Shown here piece after piece: positions 26,993 to 36,361 of a stretch of 64,000 nucleotides of DNA. Source of the DNA: Geitlerinema sp. PCC 7407 (lineage in GTDB: Bacteria > Cyanobacteriota > Cyanobacteriia > PCC-7407); assembly GCF_000317045.1 (NCBI RefSeq), contig NC_019703.1, forward strand, positions 2,654,501 to 2,718,500, in the 5' to 3' direction. Positions within the stretch are counted from its first letter, which is position 1. Every line of letters begins with the position of its first letter. The position numbers and the translations under genes were made by a program. Under the pieces are notes generated by a model. It made no database searches. It saw nothing but the letters and a program-made list of their open reading frames with translations, and was not told the origin of the DNA.

Positions 26993-29248
26993 ATGGCACT
27001 CGTTCCTCACACTCCCGGCAACTTCGCGCCCCATCGCTCTCCCGTCACGGATCCTCGGTGGACCGACTCCGGCGACTCCGACGGTGGCTACGGCCAAATC
27101 TTCGCGGTTCTCGCCCGTCGCCGCCTATGGCTCCTGGGCGTCTTTGGCAGCGTGGTGGCGGCCGCCGCTGGCCTGACCTTTCTCACAACCCCTGTCTACC
27201 AAAGCTCTTTGCAACTGCTGGTCGAGTCCAACTACCAGGGCCGGGACCAAAACGGCGATCGCGCCTCGGAAGGGCAATTTACCGACTCTAATGTCAAGCT
27301 CGACTACTCGACCCAGCTCCAGCTGATGAAAAGCTCCCAGCTGCTCCAGCGGGCCGTGGACCAGCTCAAGCCGACCTATCCCGACATCACCGTGGGCCAT
27401 CTCAAAGAGGCCCTGATCGTCACCCAAGTCGAGGACGACAAGACCAAAACCAAGATCTTCGAGGCGATCTACACCGGGGACGACCCGGAGAAAACCCAGG
27501 CGGTCTTGCAGGCGGTGCAGAAGGTCTACCAGGACTACAACCGAGAGCAGCAGGAGCTGCGGCTGTCGCGGGGTCTGGCCTTTATCAATGACCAGCTGCC
27601 CAAGGTGCAGGCGGAGGTGCGGGAGGCAGAGGCCGCCCTCGAGGCCTTCCGCAAAAACCAAAACCTGATCGACCCGGAGGCCCAGTCCCAGACCATTCTG
27701 GAAGCCCTCAGCCGCACTCGCCAGGAGCAGCAGACCAATCAGGCCGAGCTCCAGGCGACTCAGGCGCAGTTTGCCTCTCTCCAGCGACAGCTGGGGCGAT
27801 CGCCCCAGGCGGCCCTCCTGGCTTCCCGCCTGAGCGAATCGACCCGCTATCAGGCCCTGCTCAACGAGATCCAAAAAACCGAGATCGAGCTCGCCCAGCA
27901 GCGCCTCCGGTTCAAGGACGCCTCGCCCTATGTCCAGCAGGTGATCGACAAGCGCCAGCGCCAGCTCGCCCTGCTCCAGCAGGAGGCCCAGCGCGTCCTC
28001 AGCAGCACCTCGACCGGCACCTCTAGCCAGGGCGATCGCCTACTCACCGAGGGCCAAATGGGCGAGCTGGACCTCAACCTAGCGGGACAGCTCGTCGAAA
28101 CCCAAACCCGCCTCCAAGCGCTCCAGGCTCGGGGCCGCAGCCTCAGCCAAACCGAGCAGCAGCTCACCGGCGAGCTCCAGCGCTTTCCGCAGCTGCTGGC
28201 CGAGTACGGTCGCCTCGAGCCCCAGCTCCAGCTCCGGCGAGAAACCCTCCAGGAACTCCTGAAGGCCCGCCAGGAGCTGGGCCTGGAAATCGCCCGGGGC
28301 GGCTTTGACTGGCAGGTGGTCGAGGAGCCCCGCACCGGCAACCAGATCGCCCCCAACCTCCAGCGCAATCTCCTGCTGGGGGCCGTCGCGGGGCTGATGC
28401 TGGGCGCTGTGGCGGCCTTTGTGCGCGAGGGGGTCGATGACGCGGTCCACACCTCCGACGATCTCCAGAAGCAGGTGCCGCTGCCCCTGCTGGGCATGAT
28501 CCCGGAGCTGCCTCGGAGCGTGAGCGTCGCCGAGCCCACCATCAAGCTGCCCCTGCGCCGCAGCGAAACCTTCACTACTGCTTCCCTTGAGGTGATTCAC
28601 TGGCCGCCCTTCCGGGAGTCGATGGACCTCATCTACCAAAATATCCAGCTGCTCAACGCGGCCTCGCCTCTCAAGTCCATTGTGGTGACCTCGGCCCTCG
28701 CCGGGGAAGGCAAATCCACCCTGGCCATGGGGCTGGCCATGAGCGCGGCGCGCCTCCACCAGCGGGTCCTGCTGATTGATGCGGACCTGCGCCGCCCCAG
28801 CCTGCACAAGCAGCTCAATTTGCCGAACGATCGCGGTTTGTCGTCACTGCTATCGGGGGATGCCCTGTTCCAGCATGGCGACATCCAGCCCTCGGGGCAC
28901 GACAGCGACATCTCGGTGCTGACGGCAGGCCCCACGCCCACCGATCCAGCCAAGCTGCTGAGCTCTCGGCGGATGGCGGAGCTGATGGCCATGTTTGAGC
29001 AAACCTACGACCTGGTGGTGCTGGATGCGCCGCCGGTGCTGGGCATGGTGGATGCCATGCTGGCGGGCTCGTTTTGTCAGGGCGTGATGCTGGTGGGCCG
29101 CATCGGCCAGGTGACGCGCACCGAGCTGGGCCAAGCCGCCCACACCCTCCACCAGCTGAACGTGATCGGCATGATTGCCAATGGCGCGACCAGCACGGCT
29201 TATACCCCCTATGTAGGCTACAGCGCGCCCGAGCGGCTGCCCATGTAG
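26993..29248 (+). CDS. Polysaccharide co-polymerase/BY-kinase (Wzc-like)
   Basis: 751 residues. A Wzz-type domain spans the periplasm between membrane segments at about 45-68 and 452-475, with long coiled coil (about 170-430). The cytoplasmic kinase has Walker A LAGEGKSTLAMG, Walker A' VLLIDADLRRPS and Walker B LVVLDAPPVLG. It controls chain length and export with Wza and Wzy. The C-terminal tail has only three close tyrosines (AYTPYVGY), a short version of the usual Tyr cluster. No Wzb-type phosphatase gene is seen nearby. Confidence 0.94.
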   Translation: MALVPHTPGNFAPHRSPVTDPRWTDSGDSDGGYGQIFAVLARRRLWLLGVFGSVVAAAAGLTFLTTPVYQSSLQLLVESNYQGRDQNGDRASEGQFTDSNVKLDYSTQLQLMKSSQLLQRAVDQLKPTYPDITVGHLKEALIVTQVEDDKTKTKIFEAIYTGDDPEKTQAVLQAVQKVYQDYNREQQELRLSRGLAFINDQLPKVQAEVREAEAALEAFRKNQNLIDPEAQSQTILEALSRTRQEQQTNQAELQATQAQFASLQRQLGRSPQAALLASRLSESTRYQALLNEIQKTEIELAQQRLRFKDASPYVQQVIDKRQRQLALLQQEAQRVLSSTSTGTSSQGDRLLTEGQMGELDLNLAGQLVETQTRLQALQARGRSLSQTEQQLTGELQRFPQLLAEYGRLEPQLQLRRETLQELLKARQELGLEIARGGFDWQVVEEPRTGNQIAPNLQRNLLLGAVAGLMLGAVAAFVREGVDDAVHTSDDLQKQVPLPLLGMIPELPRSVSVAEPTIKLPLRRSETFTTASLEVIHWPPFRESMDLIYQNIQLLNAASPLKSIVVTSALAGEGKSTLAMGLAMSAARLHQRVLLIDADLRRPSLHKQLNLPNDRGLSSLLSGDALFQHGDIQPSGHDSDISVLTAGPTPTDPAKLLSSRRMAELMAMFEQTYDLVVLDAPPVLGMVDAMLAGSFCQGVMLVGRIGQVTRTELGQAAHTLHQLNVIGMIANGATSTAYTPYVGYSAPERLPM

Positions 29249-29413
29249 GCGCTGTGAACCTTTAAGGCCCATTTCTTGGCCTCAGGCTGGGCTGGCGGCT
29301 TGCCCCCGCTGGCGCCCGATCCCAGACAGCCGATTGAGCATCATTCACTGACACCGATCGAGAACAACTGACCGAAGACCACTAAACCCCCTAGTGAAAC
29401 GTTCGAGGTTCCT

Positions 29414-30331
29414 ATGAATGCATTGTCTTTGAAAGTCCAAGGTCCCTTGGTGCCGGTTTCGGCGCGCGATCGCGCGCCGGAGTCGCTCCCCTGCTCCCTG
29501 ATGTGGCGCCAAAATCAGCTCTTGGTGCGATCGCCCGGCCAATCAGAGTCGGAAATGTCCCCCCACGGCGATCGCCTGACGGAGTGCCTAGAGCACTCCT
29601 CGGTGCGGCTGATCAGCCTGACGCCGGACCTGGGCGAAGACCAGCTGCGGCTGTGGGCCGATGCCAGTGCCCAAGCGGGCAAGACCATCTTTTTGCGGGT
29701 GCCCAGCACGCCCGAGCTGCCCAACAAGCAAGCAGCGCTGTGGTGGCGCCTCAAGCGCTTGAGCGATCGCCTGTTGGCCCTGGTGATGCTGGTGCCTTTG
29801 GCGCCGATCCTGCTGGCGATCGCGACGGCGATCGCCTTCCAGTCGCCGGGACCAGTGCTGTTTGCCCAGTGGCGCGTCGGTGAGCGGGGCCGCCTGTTCC
29901 GCATCTACAAGTTCCGCACCATGATCGTCGGGGCCGAAAAGCTCCACCACCAGGTGATGGGCCACCAAGAGGGGCTGCACAAGCAGGAAAACGACCCCAG
30001 AGTGACGCCCCTGGGCGCGTGGCTGCGCAAGTACAGCCTGGACGAGCTGCCCCAGATCTTTAATGTGCTGCGGGGCGAGATGAGCTTTGTGGGTCCGCGG
30101 CCCTGGGCGCTGTACGACGCGGTGCGCATTCGCCCCGAGTTCCAGCACCGCCTGAATGCCCTGCCGGGCATCACGGGGGAGTGGCAGGTGACGGCGCGAT
30201 CGCACCTGCGAGATCTGGATGCGGTGAACCTGTGCGACCTGGAGTACCTCAAGGCCTGGTCCCCCTGGCGTGACCTCAAGATCTTGCTGATGACGGTGCC
30301 CCGCGTGCTGTCTGGCTTCGGCGCGTACTAG
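29414..30331 (+). CDS. Initiating sugar-phosphate transferase (Bac_transf)
   Basis: 305 residues. The first 110 are soluble and poorly conserved; the single re-entrant membrane helix is at about 120-145 (LLALVMLVPLAPILLAIAT), followed by the catalytic domain with FRIYKFRTM and LDELPQIFNVLRGEMSFVGPRP. It loads the first sugar-1-phosphate on undecaprenyl phosphate, starting each repeat unit. It lacks the four-helix N-terminus of WbaP-type enzymes. GAGG precedes the ATG. Confidence 0.94.
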   Translation: MNALSLKVQGPLVPVSARDRAPESLPCSLMWRQNQLLVRSPGQSESEMSPHGDRLTECLEHSSVRLISLTPDLGEDQLRLWADASAQAGKTIFLRVPSTPELPNKQAALWWRLKRLSDRLLALVMLVPLAPILLAIATAIAFQSPGPVLFAQWRVGERGRLFRIYKFRTMIVGAEKLHHQVMGHQEGLHKQENDPRVTPLGAWLRKYSLDELPQIFNVLRGEMSFVGPRPWALYDAVRIRPEFQHRLNALPGITGEWQVTARSHLRDLDAVNLCDLEYLKAWSPWRDLKILLMTVPRVLSGFGAY

Positions 30332-30369
30332 ATCGAGGACTCCTAGGCACCCACTATTCAGCACGCACC

Positions 30370-31833
30370 ATGAGTTTGAAGCAAAAGGCACTGCGAGGGG
30401 TTTTGTGGACGGCCATCCAGAACTGGGGCGGTCAGGCGATCTCGTTTATCGTGTTCCTGGTCTTGGCGCGACTACTGAACCCCGAAGACTTTGGCCTCGT
30501 GGCATTGGCAAGTGTCTTTTTTGCCTTCATGCAGGTCTTCTTGGACCAGGGCTTTTCCCAGGCGATCGTCCAGCGGCGTGAACTCGAGCCAGACCACCTG
30601 GACACGGCATTCTGGACCAATGTTCTGATCGGCGGGCTGCTGACGATCACCAGCGCTGCCTCGGCCGGGGCGATCGCCGCCCTGTTCAAGCAGCCCCTGC
30701 TCACGCCGATTATTGGCTGGCTGTCCCTAAATTTTGTCCTGGGCGCCCTCAACAGCGTCCAGACGGCCATTCTCAGCCGGGAGCTCGCCTTCAAGACCCT
30801 GGCCTGGCGATCGCTGGTGGGCCTGCTGGCGGGCGGTGCGACTGGCGTGGCCATGGCCCTGACCGGCTGGGGCGTCTGGAGCCTGGTGGGGCAGCAGCTC
30901 ACCAACAGCGTCGTGGGCGTGGCGGTGCTGTGGCAGGTCAGCGACTGGCGGCCCCGGCTGCGGTTTTCGCGCCGCCACTTTCGCGAGCTGTTTTCCTACG
31001 GCATCAACGTGGTGGGCATCAACGCCCTGAATTTTTTGAACCGCCGCGCCGATGACTTCTTGATTGGCTACTTTCTCGGTCCGGTGGCCCTGGGCTACTA
31101 CACCGTGGCCTATCGGATTTTGCTGGTTCTGTCCCAGCTGATGATCGGCACCATCCAAAAAACCGCGATGCCCGTCTTTTCGAAGCTCCAGGCCGAGCCA
31201 GAGCGCCTCAAAGGCGCTTTTTATAGCGCGATCCAGATGACCAGCCTGGTGGCGTTTCCGGTGTTCCTAGGGCTGTCGGCCCTGGCCCCGGAGCTGGTGG
31301 TGCTGGTGTTTGGGGAGCAGTGGCGGCCCAGCATTCCGGTGATGCAAATCCTGGGCTGGATTGGGCTGCTGTACGCCGGGTTCTACTACAACGGGCCGAT
31401 GATCATGGCCCTGGGCAAACCGGGCTGGAACCTGGCGCTCAACTGTGTGCAGGCTCTGGCCAATGTGGTGGCCTTCGCGATCGCGGTGCGCTGGGGCATC
31501 GTGGCGGTGGCAGCGTCCTATGTGCTGCGGGGCTACCTGATGGCACCCCTGACCGTCTGGGTGGTGCATCGCCTGATTCGCTTGGATTTCAAGACTTATT
31601 TCCGGCAGTACGCAGCGCCCTTTGCCGGGGCGGGGCTGATGGTGGGGGCGATCGCCCTGCTCAAGCCAGCCCTGAGCCCTTGGCTGCCCCTGGGCGCGGC
31701 GGTGAGCGTCTACGTCCTGGCGGGCGGGCTGGTCTACAGCGCGGCTTTGTTCGTGATTGCGCCAGACCTGTCGCGTCGCGCCCTGGACCTGGTGCGATCG
31801 GCGCTGCCCGATCGCCGATGGCGCAAAACCTAG
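30370..31833 (+). CDS. Polysaccharide flippase (Wzx/PST family)
   Basis: 487 residues with about 14 predicted membrane helices. MATE-like Polysacc_synt fold: LLNPEDFGLVALASVFFAF near the N-terminus and ANFLNRRADDFLIGYFLG-type loop at 215-235. It moves lipid-linked repeat units across the inner membrane. It lies between the initiating transferase and the pyruvyl transferase, as expected for a Wzy-dependent cluster. Confidence 0.92.
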   Translation: MSLKQKALRGVLWTAIQNWGGQAISFIVFLVLARLLNPEDFGLVALASVFFAFMQVFLDQGFSQAIVQRRELEPDHLDTAFWTNVLIGGLLTITSAASAGAIAALFKQPLLTPIIGWLSLNFVLGALNSVQTAILSRELAFKTLAWRSLVGLLAGGATGVAMALTGWGVWSLVGQQLTNSVVGVAVLWQVSDWRPRLRFSRRHFRELFSYGINVVGINALNFLNRRADDFLIGYFLGPVALGYYTVAYRILLVLSQLMIGTIQKTAMPVFSKLQAEPERLKGAFYSAIQMTSLVAFPVFLGLSALAPELVVLVFGEQWRPSIPVMQILGWIGLLYAGFYYNGPMIMALGKPGWNLALNCVQALANVVAFAIAVRWGIVAVAASYVLRGYLMAPLTVWVVHRLIRLDFKTYFRQYAAPFAGAGLMVGAIALLKPALSPWLPLGAAVSVYVLAGGLVYSAALFVIAPDLSRRALDLVRSALPDRRWRKT

Positions 31834-31836
31834 GGA

Positions 31837-33024
31837 ATGCCCAGATCCACACACCCAAGCAAACAGCGAAGCAAACAGATGATCGGTTCATCCCAAGCCA
31901 TTACCATTTGCGGCTTCTACGGCAACCACAATCTGGGCGATGAGGCCATGCTGAGCGGGCTGCTCACGCTGCTGCCCGACTCTGACCCCGTCACGGTGTT
32001 CTCGGACGACCCGGCGGACACGGCCCAGCGCTACGGCGTCTCGGCGATCGCCCGTCAGGGTCGCCGCGCGGCTTTCGGGCGCTGGCGTCAGCTGCTGGGC
32101 AGTCGGGCTTTCGTGCTGGGGGGCGGCGACCTGCTGCGCGATAGTCAGCAGAGCTCCATCGCCCAGCGCTGGCTCCAGCCCATGCAGCGGGCGATCGCCC
32201 TGGGGCGGCCCACCCTGGCCCTGGGCCTCAGCGTCGGGGAAATTTTCCGGCCCGAGAGCGAGGCGCTGATTCCTGCCGTCCTCAACCGCGTCAACCTGGT
32301 GGCGGTGCGCGATCGCGCTTCCCAGGCCAAGCTCCAGGCCCTCGGCGTCCGTCAGCCGGTCCAGGTGATGAGCGACTTGGCCCTAGCGGCCCTGTCCGGC
32401 CAGCCCGCTCCCCTGCCTCAGGTGGGGCGATCGCCCCACCTGGGCATTTCGGTGCGCCACCTGGCCCGCCGCGGCCCCTCGGTGGACCCGCACCTCGGCC
32501 CCACCCTGCTCAAGGAGCTGGCCGCCGTCACCGATGCGCTGGTGGAGCGCTACGACGCCGTGGTGCATTTCCTGCCCCTGCGCACCCACTCCCAGCACTA
32601 TCACCCCTGGGACGATGACTACGTGGCTACCCTGCAACTGCTCCAGTACAGCCGCCACTCGGCCCGCTGCGTGGTCCACCGCAGCTTTCCGCGCCTGGAG
32701 GACTTGACCCGGCTGCTGTCGAGCCTGGACGGGGTGATCGGCATGCGGCTGCACTCGCTGATTTTGGCGGCGGGGCAAGGGGTGCCGGTGGTGGGCCTAG
32801 CCTACGACCCCAAGGTGAGCGGCTTCATGGCCGAAATCGACCAGAGCCATCGCACCTTGCCCCTGGAGGCGGTGGAGCAGGCCGCCGTTTTGGCCCAGGT
32901 GGACGACCTTTTACGCGATCGCGCGGCGGCGCGGGAGTCCGTCTGGCAAGGAATCCAGCGCTACCGCCAGCCCATGGCCTCGGTGGAAGCAGCGATCGCC
33001 CAAGTTCTGGGAGGTGCCCGATGA
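31837..33024 (+). CDS. Polysaccharide pyruvyl transferase (CsaB/WcaK-like)
   Basis: 395 residues. The family N-terminus is ITICGFYGNHNLGDEAML; later parts include VLGGGDLLRD and GMRLHSLILAAGQGVPVVGLAYDPK. It adds a ketal pyruvate from phosphoenolpyruvate to a sugar, giving the polymer negative charge. The ATG is three bases past the flippase stop; an in-frame ATG at 31879 would match the family N-terminus more closely. The 3' end overlaps the next gene by four bases (ATGA). Confidence 0.92.
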   Translation: MPRSTHPSKQRSKQMIGSSQAITICGFYGNHNLGDEAMLSGLLTLLPDSDPVTVFSDDPADTAQRYGVSAIARQGRRAAFGRWRQLLGSRAFVLGGGDLLRDSQQSSIAQRWLQPMQRAIALGRPTLALGLSVGEIFRPESEALIPAVLNRVNLVAVRDRASQAKLQALGVRQPVQVMSDLALAALSGQPAPLPQVGRSPHLGISVRHLARRGPSVDPHLGPTLLKELAAVTDALVERYDAVVHFLPLRTHSQHYHPWDDDYVATLQLLQYSRHSARCVVHRSFPRLEDLTRLLSSLDGVIGMRLHSLILAAGQGVPVVGLAYDPKVSGFMAEIDQSHRTLPLEAVEQAAVLAQVDDLLRDRAAARESVWQGIQRYRQPMASVEAAIAQVLGGAR

Positions 33025-34151
33025 AGCTGCCCCTCTCGGCGATCGCCCGCCCAGCCGATCCAGCCTCACCCCAAGCCCTGACAGTGCTTACCCCCAGCTT
33101 CGAGTCGGCAGGCAACCCCTACCTAAGTTGTCTGTGGGGCGCGGTGCGCCGCCAGGGCGTCACCGTGCAGCCCTACGAGCCCCGCCGGCCGATCGCAGAA
33201 CTCAAAGCAGACCCTCGCCGGGGGGACATCCTGCACTTGCACTGGATTCAGGGCTTTTGCAAATACGACCCCGCCCGGCCCCTCGCTTCCTGGCGACTGC
33301 TGCTGGGCAGCCTCCGCAATCTGCGCTATCTCCAGAGCCAGGGCGTGAGCATCGTGTGGACGGTCCACAACTCCCGCTCCCACGACGTCGCCTTTCCCTG
33401 GCCGGAGGAGCTATTTCGGTGGGCTCTGGCCCACCTGTGCGATGACGTGCTGGTGATGAGCGAGTACGGCCGCCAGGAGCTGGGCGAGAAGTACGGCCGC
33501 TGGAAGCGGGTCCACTGCGTGCCCCACGGCCACTACATCGGGGCCTATCCCCACACCCTCAGCCGAGACGAGGCGCGATCGCGCCTGGGGCTGCGGCCCC
33601 AGCAGCGGGTGCTGCTCCACCTGGGCCACATCAAGCCCTACAAAGGCGTGGACGAGCTGCTGCGCTGCTTTCGGGCCATCGACGATCCGGAGGCGGTGCT
33701 GGTGATCGCGGGGGCCTGTGACGGTGCCTTGGGCGAGGCGATCGCCGCCGAAGCCGCCGCTGATCCGCGGGTGCGCCTGCACCTGGACTTTGTGGAGGAT
33801 GCGGCGGTGCAGCTGTACCTCGAGGCGGCGGACTGGGTGGTGCTGCCCTACCGCCGGATTCTCAACTCGGGCTCGGCGCTGCTGGCCCTGTCCTTTGGCC
33901 GGCCGGTGGTGGTGCCCCAGCGCGGCGCGCTGCCGGAGCTGATTACCGATGGCGAGCAGGGCCTCTGCTATGACCAAGACGCCGATCTAGGCGTGGCCCT
34001 GCGGCGGGCGCTGATGACGCCGCGCGATCGCTGGCAGCAGTACTGCGCCCGGGCCGAAGCCCAAGCCCGCCGCTACGACTGGGAGCCCATCGGTGCCCAG
34101 CTCCACGAGATCTACCGGCAGGCGATCGCCCACCGCCGAGCCCGACGTTGA
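33021..34151 (+). CDS. Glycosyltransferase family 4
   Basis: 376 residues. The N-terminal part has GDILHLHWIQGF; the C-terminal half has LHLGHIKPYKGVDELL and LNSGSALLALSFGRPVVVPQ, an atypical donor-site region lacking the usual E-x7-E. This is like the GumH-related group, some of which are mannosyltransferases. Its ATG overlaps the previous stop by four bases, so it is translationally coupled to the pyruvyl transferase. Confidence 0.85.
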   Translation: MKLPLSAIARPADPASPQALTVLTPSFESAGNPYLSCLWGAVRRQGVTVQPYEPRRPIAELKADPRRGDILHLHWIQGFCKYDPARPLASWRLLLGSLRNLRYLQSQGVSIVWTVHNSRSHDVAFPWPEELFRWALAHLCDDVLVMSEYGRQELGEKYGRWKRVHCVPHGHYIGAYPHTLSRDEARSRLGLRPQQRVLLHLGHIKPYKGVDELLRCFRAIDDPEAVLVIAGACDGALGEAIAAEAAADPRVRLHLDFVEDAAVQLYLEAADWVVLPYRRILNSGSALLALSFGRPVVVPQRGALPELITDGEQGLCYDQDADLGVALRRALMTPRDRWQQYCARAEAQARRYDWEPIGAQLHEIYRQAIAHRRARR

Positions 34152-34170
34152 CCCCCTCCACCTTTGAGCT

Positions 34171-35301
34171 ATGACCAAACTGCTTTTTGTCAATCCACCC
34201 CCGTTTTTTCCCGACTCCTCTGGCGGTGCCCAGCGATCGGCGATGTTTCTGTTTGAGCAGCTCCAGCAGCGGGGCTGGCAAATCGAGGTGCTGTGCGGCC
34301 TCTCCCTGCGATCGCCCTATTTCCGGCGGGGCGCGCTCAAAGCCCTCGGCCAGCTGCGATCGCCCTTCGGCCCGTTTCTCGACCACGACCTGGGCTACCC
34401 CGCCTGGCGCCAGCCCACCAAGTTCGCCGATGAGGCGCGCTGGCAGCAGATTCTCGACCAGCGGCTGGACGCCTTCCAGCCCGACGCCGTGCTGAGCCAG
34501 TTTCAGGTCCACTGCCCCCTGCTCAGCCGCGCTGCCCAGCGGGGCTTTCCCAGCTTCTACTTCGCCCGCAACCTTTACCTCATCGACGACACCACGGTCA
34601 TTCCAGAAGCCTTTCACCTGATCGCCAACGCGCCCCACACCGCCGAGGGCCTGGCCCGGGTCACCGACCGGCCCATCGAGGTGATTTTGCCCTTTGTCCA
34701 TCCGGACCGCTACCGGGTCAGCGACCACCAGCGCCGCTACGTTACCTTCATCAATCCGGTGCCCGAAAAAGGGGTAGACATCGCCCTGGAGGTCGCCCGC
34801 CAGCTGCCGGACCAGGAATTTTTGTTTGTCAAGGGCAAATGGTCGGAGCGGCGCGACGACTACCTCGAGAGCCTACTGGCACCGGCGCGATCGCTCCCCA
34901 ACGTGACGATCTGGGAAAACCAGGCCGACATGCGCACGGTGTACCGAGTGACCCGCACCCTGCTGGCCCCGTCCCAGTTCATCGAGACCTTTGGCCGGGT
35001 GATTCTAGAAGCGCAGATCAACGGCATTCCGGTGGTGGCAGCCCAGCGGGGCGGCATTCCCTACACCGTGGGCGACGGGGGCTTTTTGGCCGATCCCTAC
35101 AACGACCCAGCGCCCTATATCGAGGCCCTGCGCACCCTCCAAGATCCCCAGGTTTACAGCGATCGCGCGGCCCGAGCCCTCGCCAATGCCCAGCGGCCCG
35201 AGTTTGACCCCCAGCAGCAGGTCGAGCGGTTCATTCGCACTGTGACCGCCAACCTGAGCGCCAGCGCGCCCGGGCGATCGCCCATTCCGGTTTCTCGCTA
35301 G
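34171..35301 (+). CDS. Glycosyltransferase family 4
   Basis: 376 residues. Starts MTKLLFVNPPPFFPDSSGGAQ (glycine-rich loop) and has FINPVPEKGVDIALEVARQ, FIETFGRVILEAQINGIPV (donor-site E-x7-E type) and GRAARALA-like tail. It is one of several GT-B enzymes in a row. The sugar and linkage are unknown. Nineteen bases separate it from the preceding stop. Confidence 0.87.
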   Translation: MTKLLFVNPPPFFPDSSGGAQRSAMFLFEQLQQRGWQIEVLCGLSLRSPYFRRGALKALGQLRSPFGPFLDHDLGYPAWRQPTKFADEARWQQILDQRLDAFQPDAVLSQFQVHCPLLSRAAQRGFPSFYFARNLYLIDDTTVIPEAFHLIANAPHTAEGLARVTDRPIEVILPFVHPDRYRVSDHQRRYVTFINPVPEKGVDIALEVARQLPDQEFLFVKGKWSERRDDYLESLLAPARSLPNVTIWENQADMRTVYRVTRTLLAPSQFIETFGRVILEAQINGIPVVAAQRGGIPYTVGDGGFLADPYNDPAPYIEALRTLQDPQVYSDRAARALANAQRPEFDPQQQVERFIRTVTANLSASAPGRSPIPVSR

Positions 35302-35315
35302 TCCCCAAGGAAGTC

Positions 35316-36320
35316 ATGGTCAAAGTTTCGGTCATCATTCCCACCTACAACGCCCTCGCCTATCTGCCCCAGACGATAGACAGCGTGCGCCAGCAAACCT
35401 TCAGCGACTGGGAAATCTTGCTGGTGGATGACGGCAGTACCGATGGCACTGCTGCCTGGGCCGAGGCCCTGGGCGAGCCGCGTCTACGCTATCTGTCCCA
35501 GCCAAATCAAGGCTGCGCCACCGCCCGCAACCGGGGCCTAGACCATGCCCAGGGCGAGTATGTGGCGTTTTTGGACTCCGACGATCTGTGGCACCCCACC
35601 AAGCTCGCGCGCCAGGTGGCCTACCTAGATAGCCATCCGGAGCGGGGCTGGGTGCACACCTGGGTGCTCAACACGGACGCCGAAGGCCGCCTCACTCAGC
35701 ACCTGCTGGCCTCCGACCTGGAGGGCTTTGTGTGGCCCCAGATCGCCGAGGAAAACCTGGTGTTTTGCGGCAGCTCTCCTCTGCTGCGGCGATCGTGCTT
35801 TGAGACGGTGGGCCAGTTTGACCCGGCGCTGAAGTCCGCCGAGGACTGGGACATGTGGGTGCGCATTGCCACGCGCTATTCCCTGGGCGTGATTCGCGAG
35901 CCCCTGACGTTTTATCGGCAGCGCCCCAGCAGCAAATCCAACCGGCTGGCCTTTCACCTGGAGCACCGTCTACGGGTGATTGACAAGAGTTTGGGCGATC
36001 TGGGTCCAGAGTTTGAGGACCTGCGCCAGCGGGCCAAGGGACGGGCCTACCTGTCTGTGGCCTGGAAGCCGCTGCTGACGGAGGACTATGACCAAGCCCT
36101 CGCTCTGCGCCGTCAGGCGCTGGCGTACTATCCAGGCCTGCGCTTTAGCCGGAACTATGTGCGGCTGGGGCTGATTGTCCGGGGGCGGCAGTGGCTGGGA
36201 CGGGCGGGATACGAGCAGGTGCTGGGGGCCTGGCGATCGCTGCGGCGCTGGGGGCGATCGCCCCATTCCCACGAGAGCGCCCCCACAGCACCAGCCACAG
36301 CCCAGCCTGCCAGCAAGTAA
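35316..36320 (+). CDS. Glycosyltransferase family 2
   Basis: 334 residues. GT-A features: VSVIIPTYNALAYLPQTIDS, VDDGSTDGT, the DXD-type FLDSDDLW and EDWDMWVRI. The last 30 residues are Ala/Pro-rich and poorly conserved. It follows the preceding transferase by 14 bases. It would add one sugar to the lipid-linked unit on the cytoplasmic side. Confidence 0.9.
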   Translation: MVKVSVIIPTYNALAYLPQTIDSVRQQTFSDWEILLVDDGSTDGTAAWAEALGEPRLRYLSQPNQGCATARNRGLDHAQGEYVAFLDSDDLWHPTKLARQVAYLDSHPERGWVHTWVLNTDAEGRLTQHLLASDLEGFVWPQIAEENLVFCGSSPLLRRSCFETVGQFDPALKSAEDWDMWVRIATRYSLGVIREPLTFYRQRPSSKSNRLAFHLEHRLRVIDKSLGDLGPEFEDLRQRAKGRAYLSVAWKPLLTEDYDQALALRRQALAYYPGLRFSRNYVRLGLIVRGRQWLGRAGYEQVLGAWRSLRRWGRSPHSHESAPTAPATAQPASK

Positions 36321-36361
36321 CCCTGAGAAATCGCTTTGAAGACTGCCCTGGAGGAGGCCCT

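Noticed and set aside
27125-28807. Long minus-strand frames opposite the Wzc-like gene
   Set aside because: Antisense shadows of a high-GC gene with well-defined kinase motifs on the plus strand.
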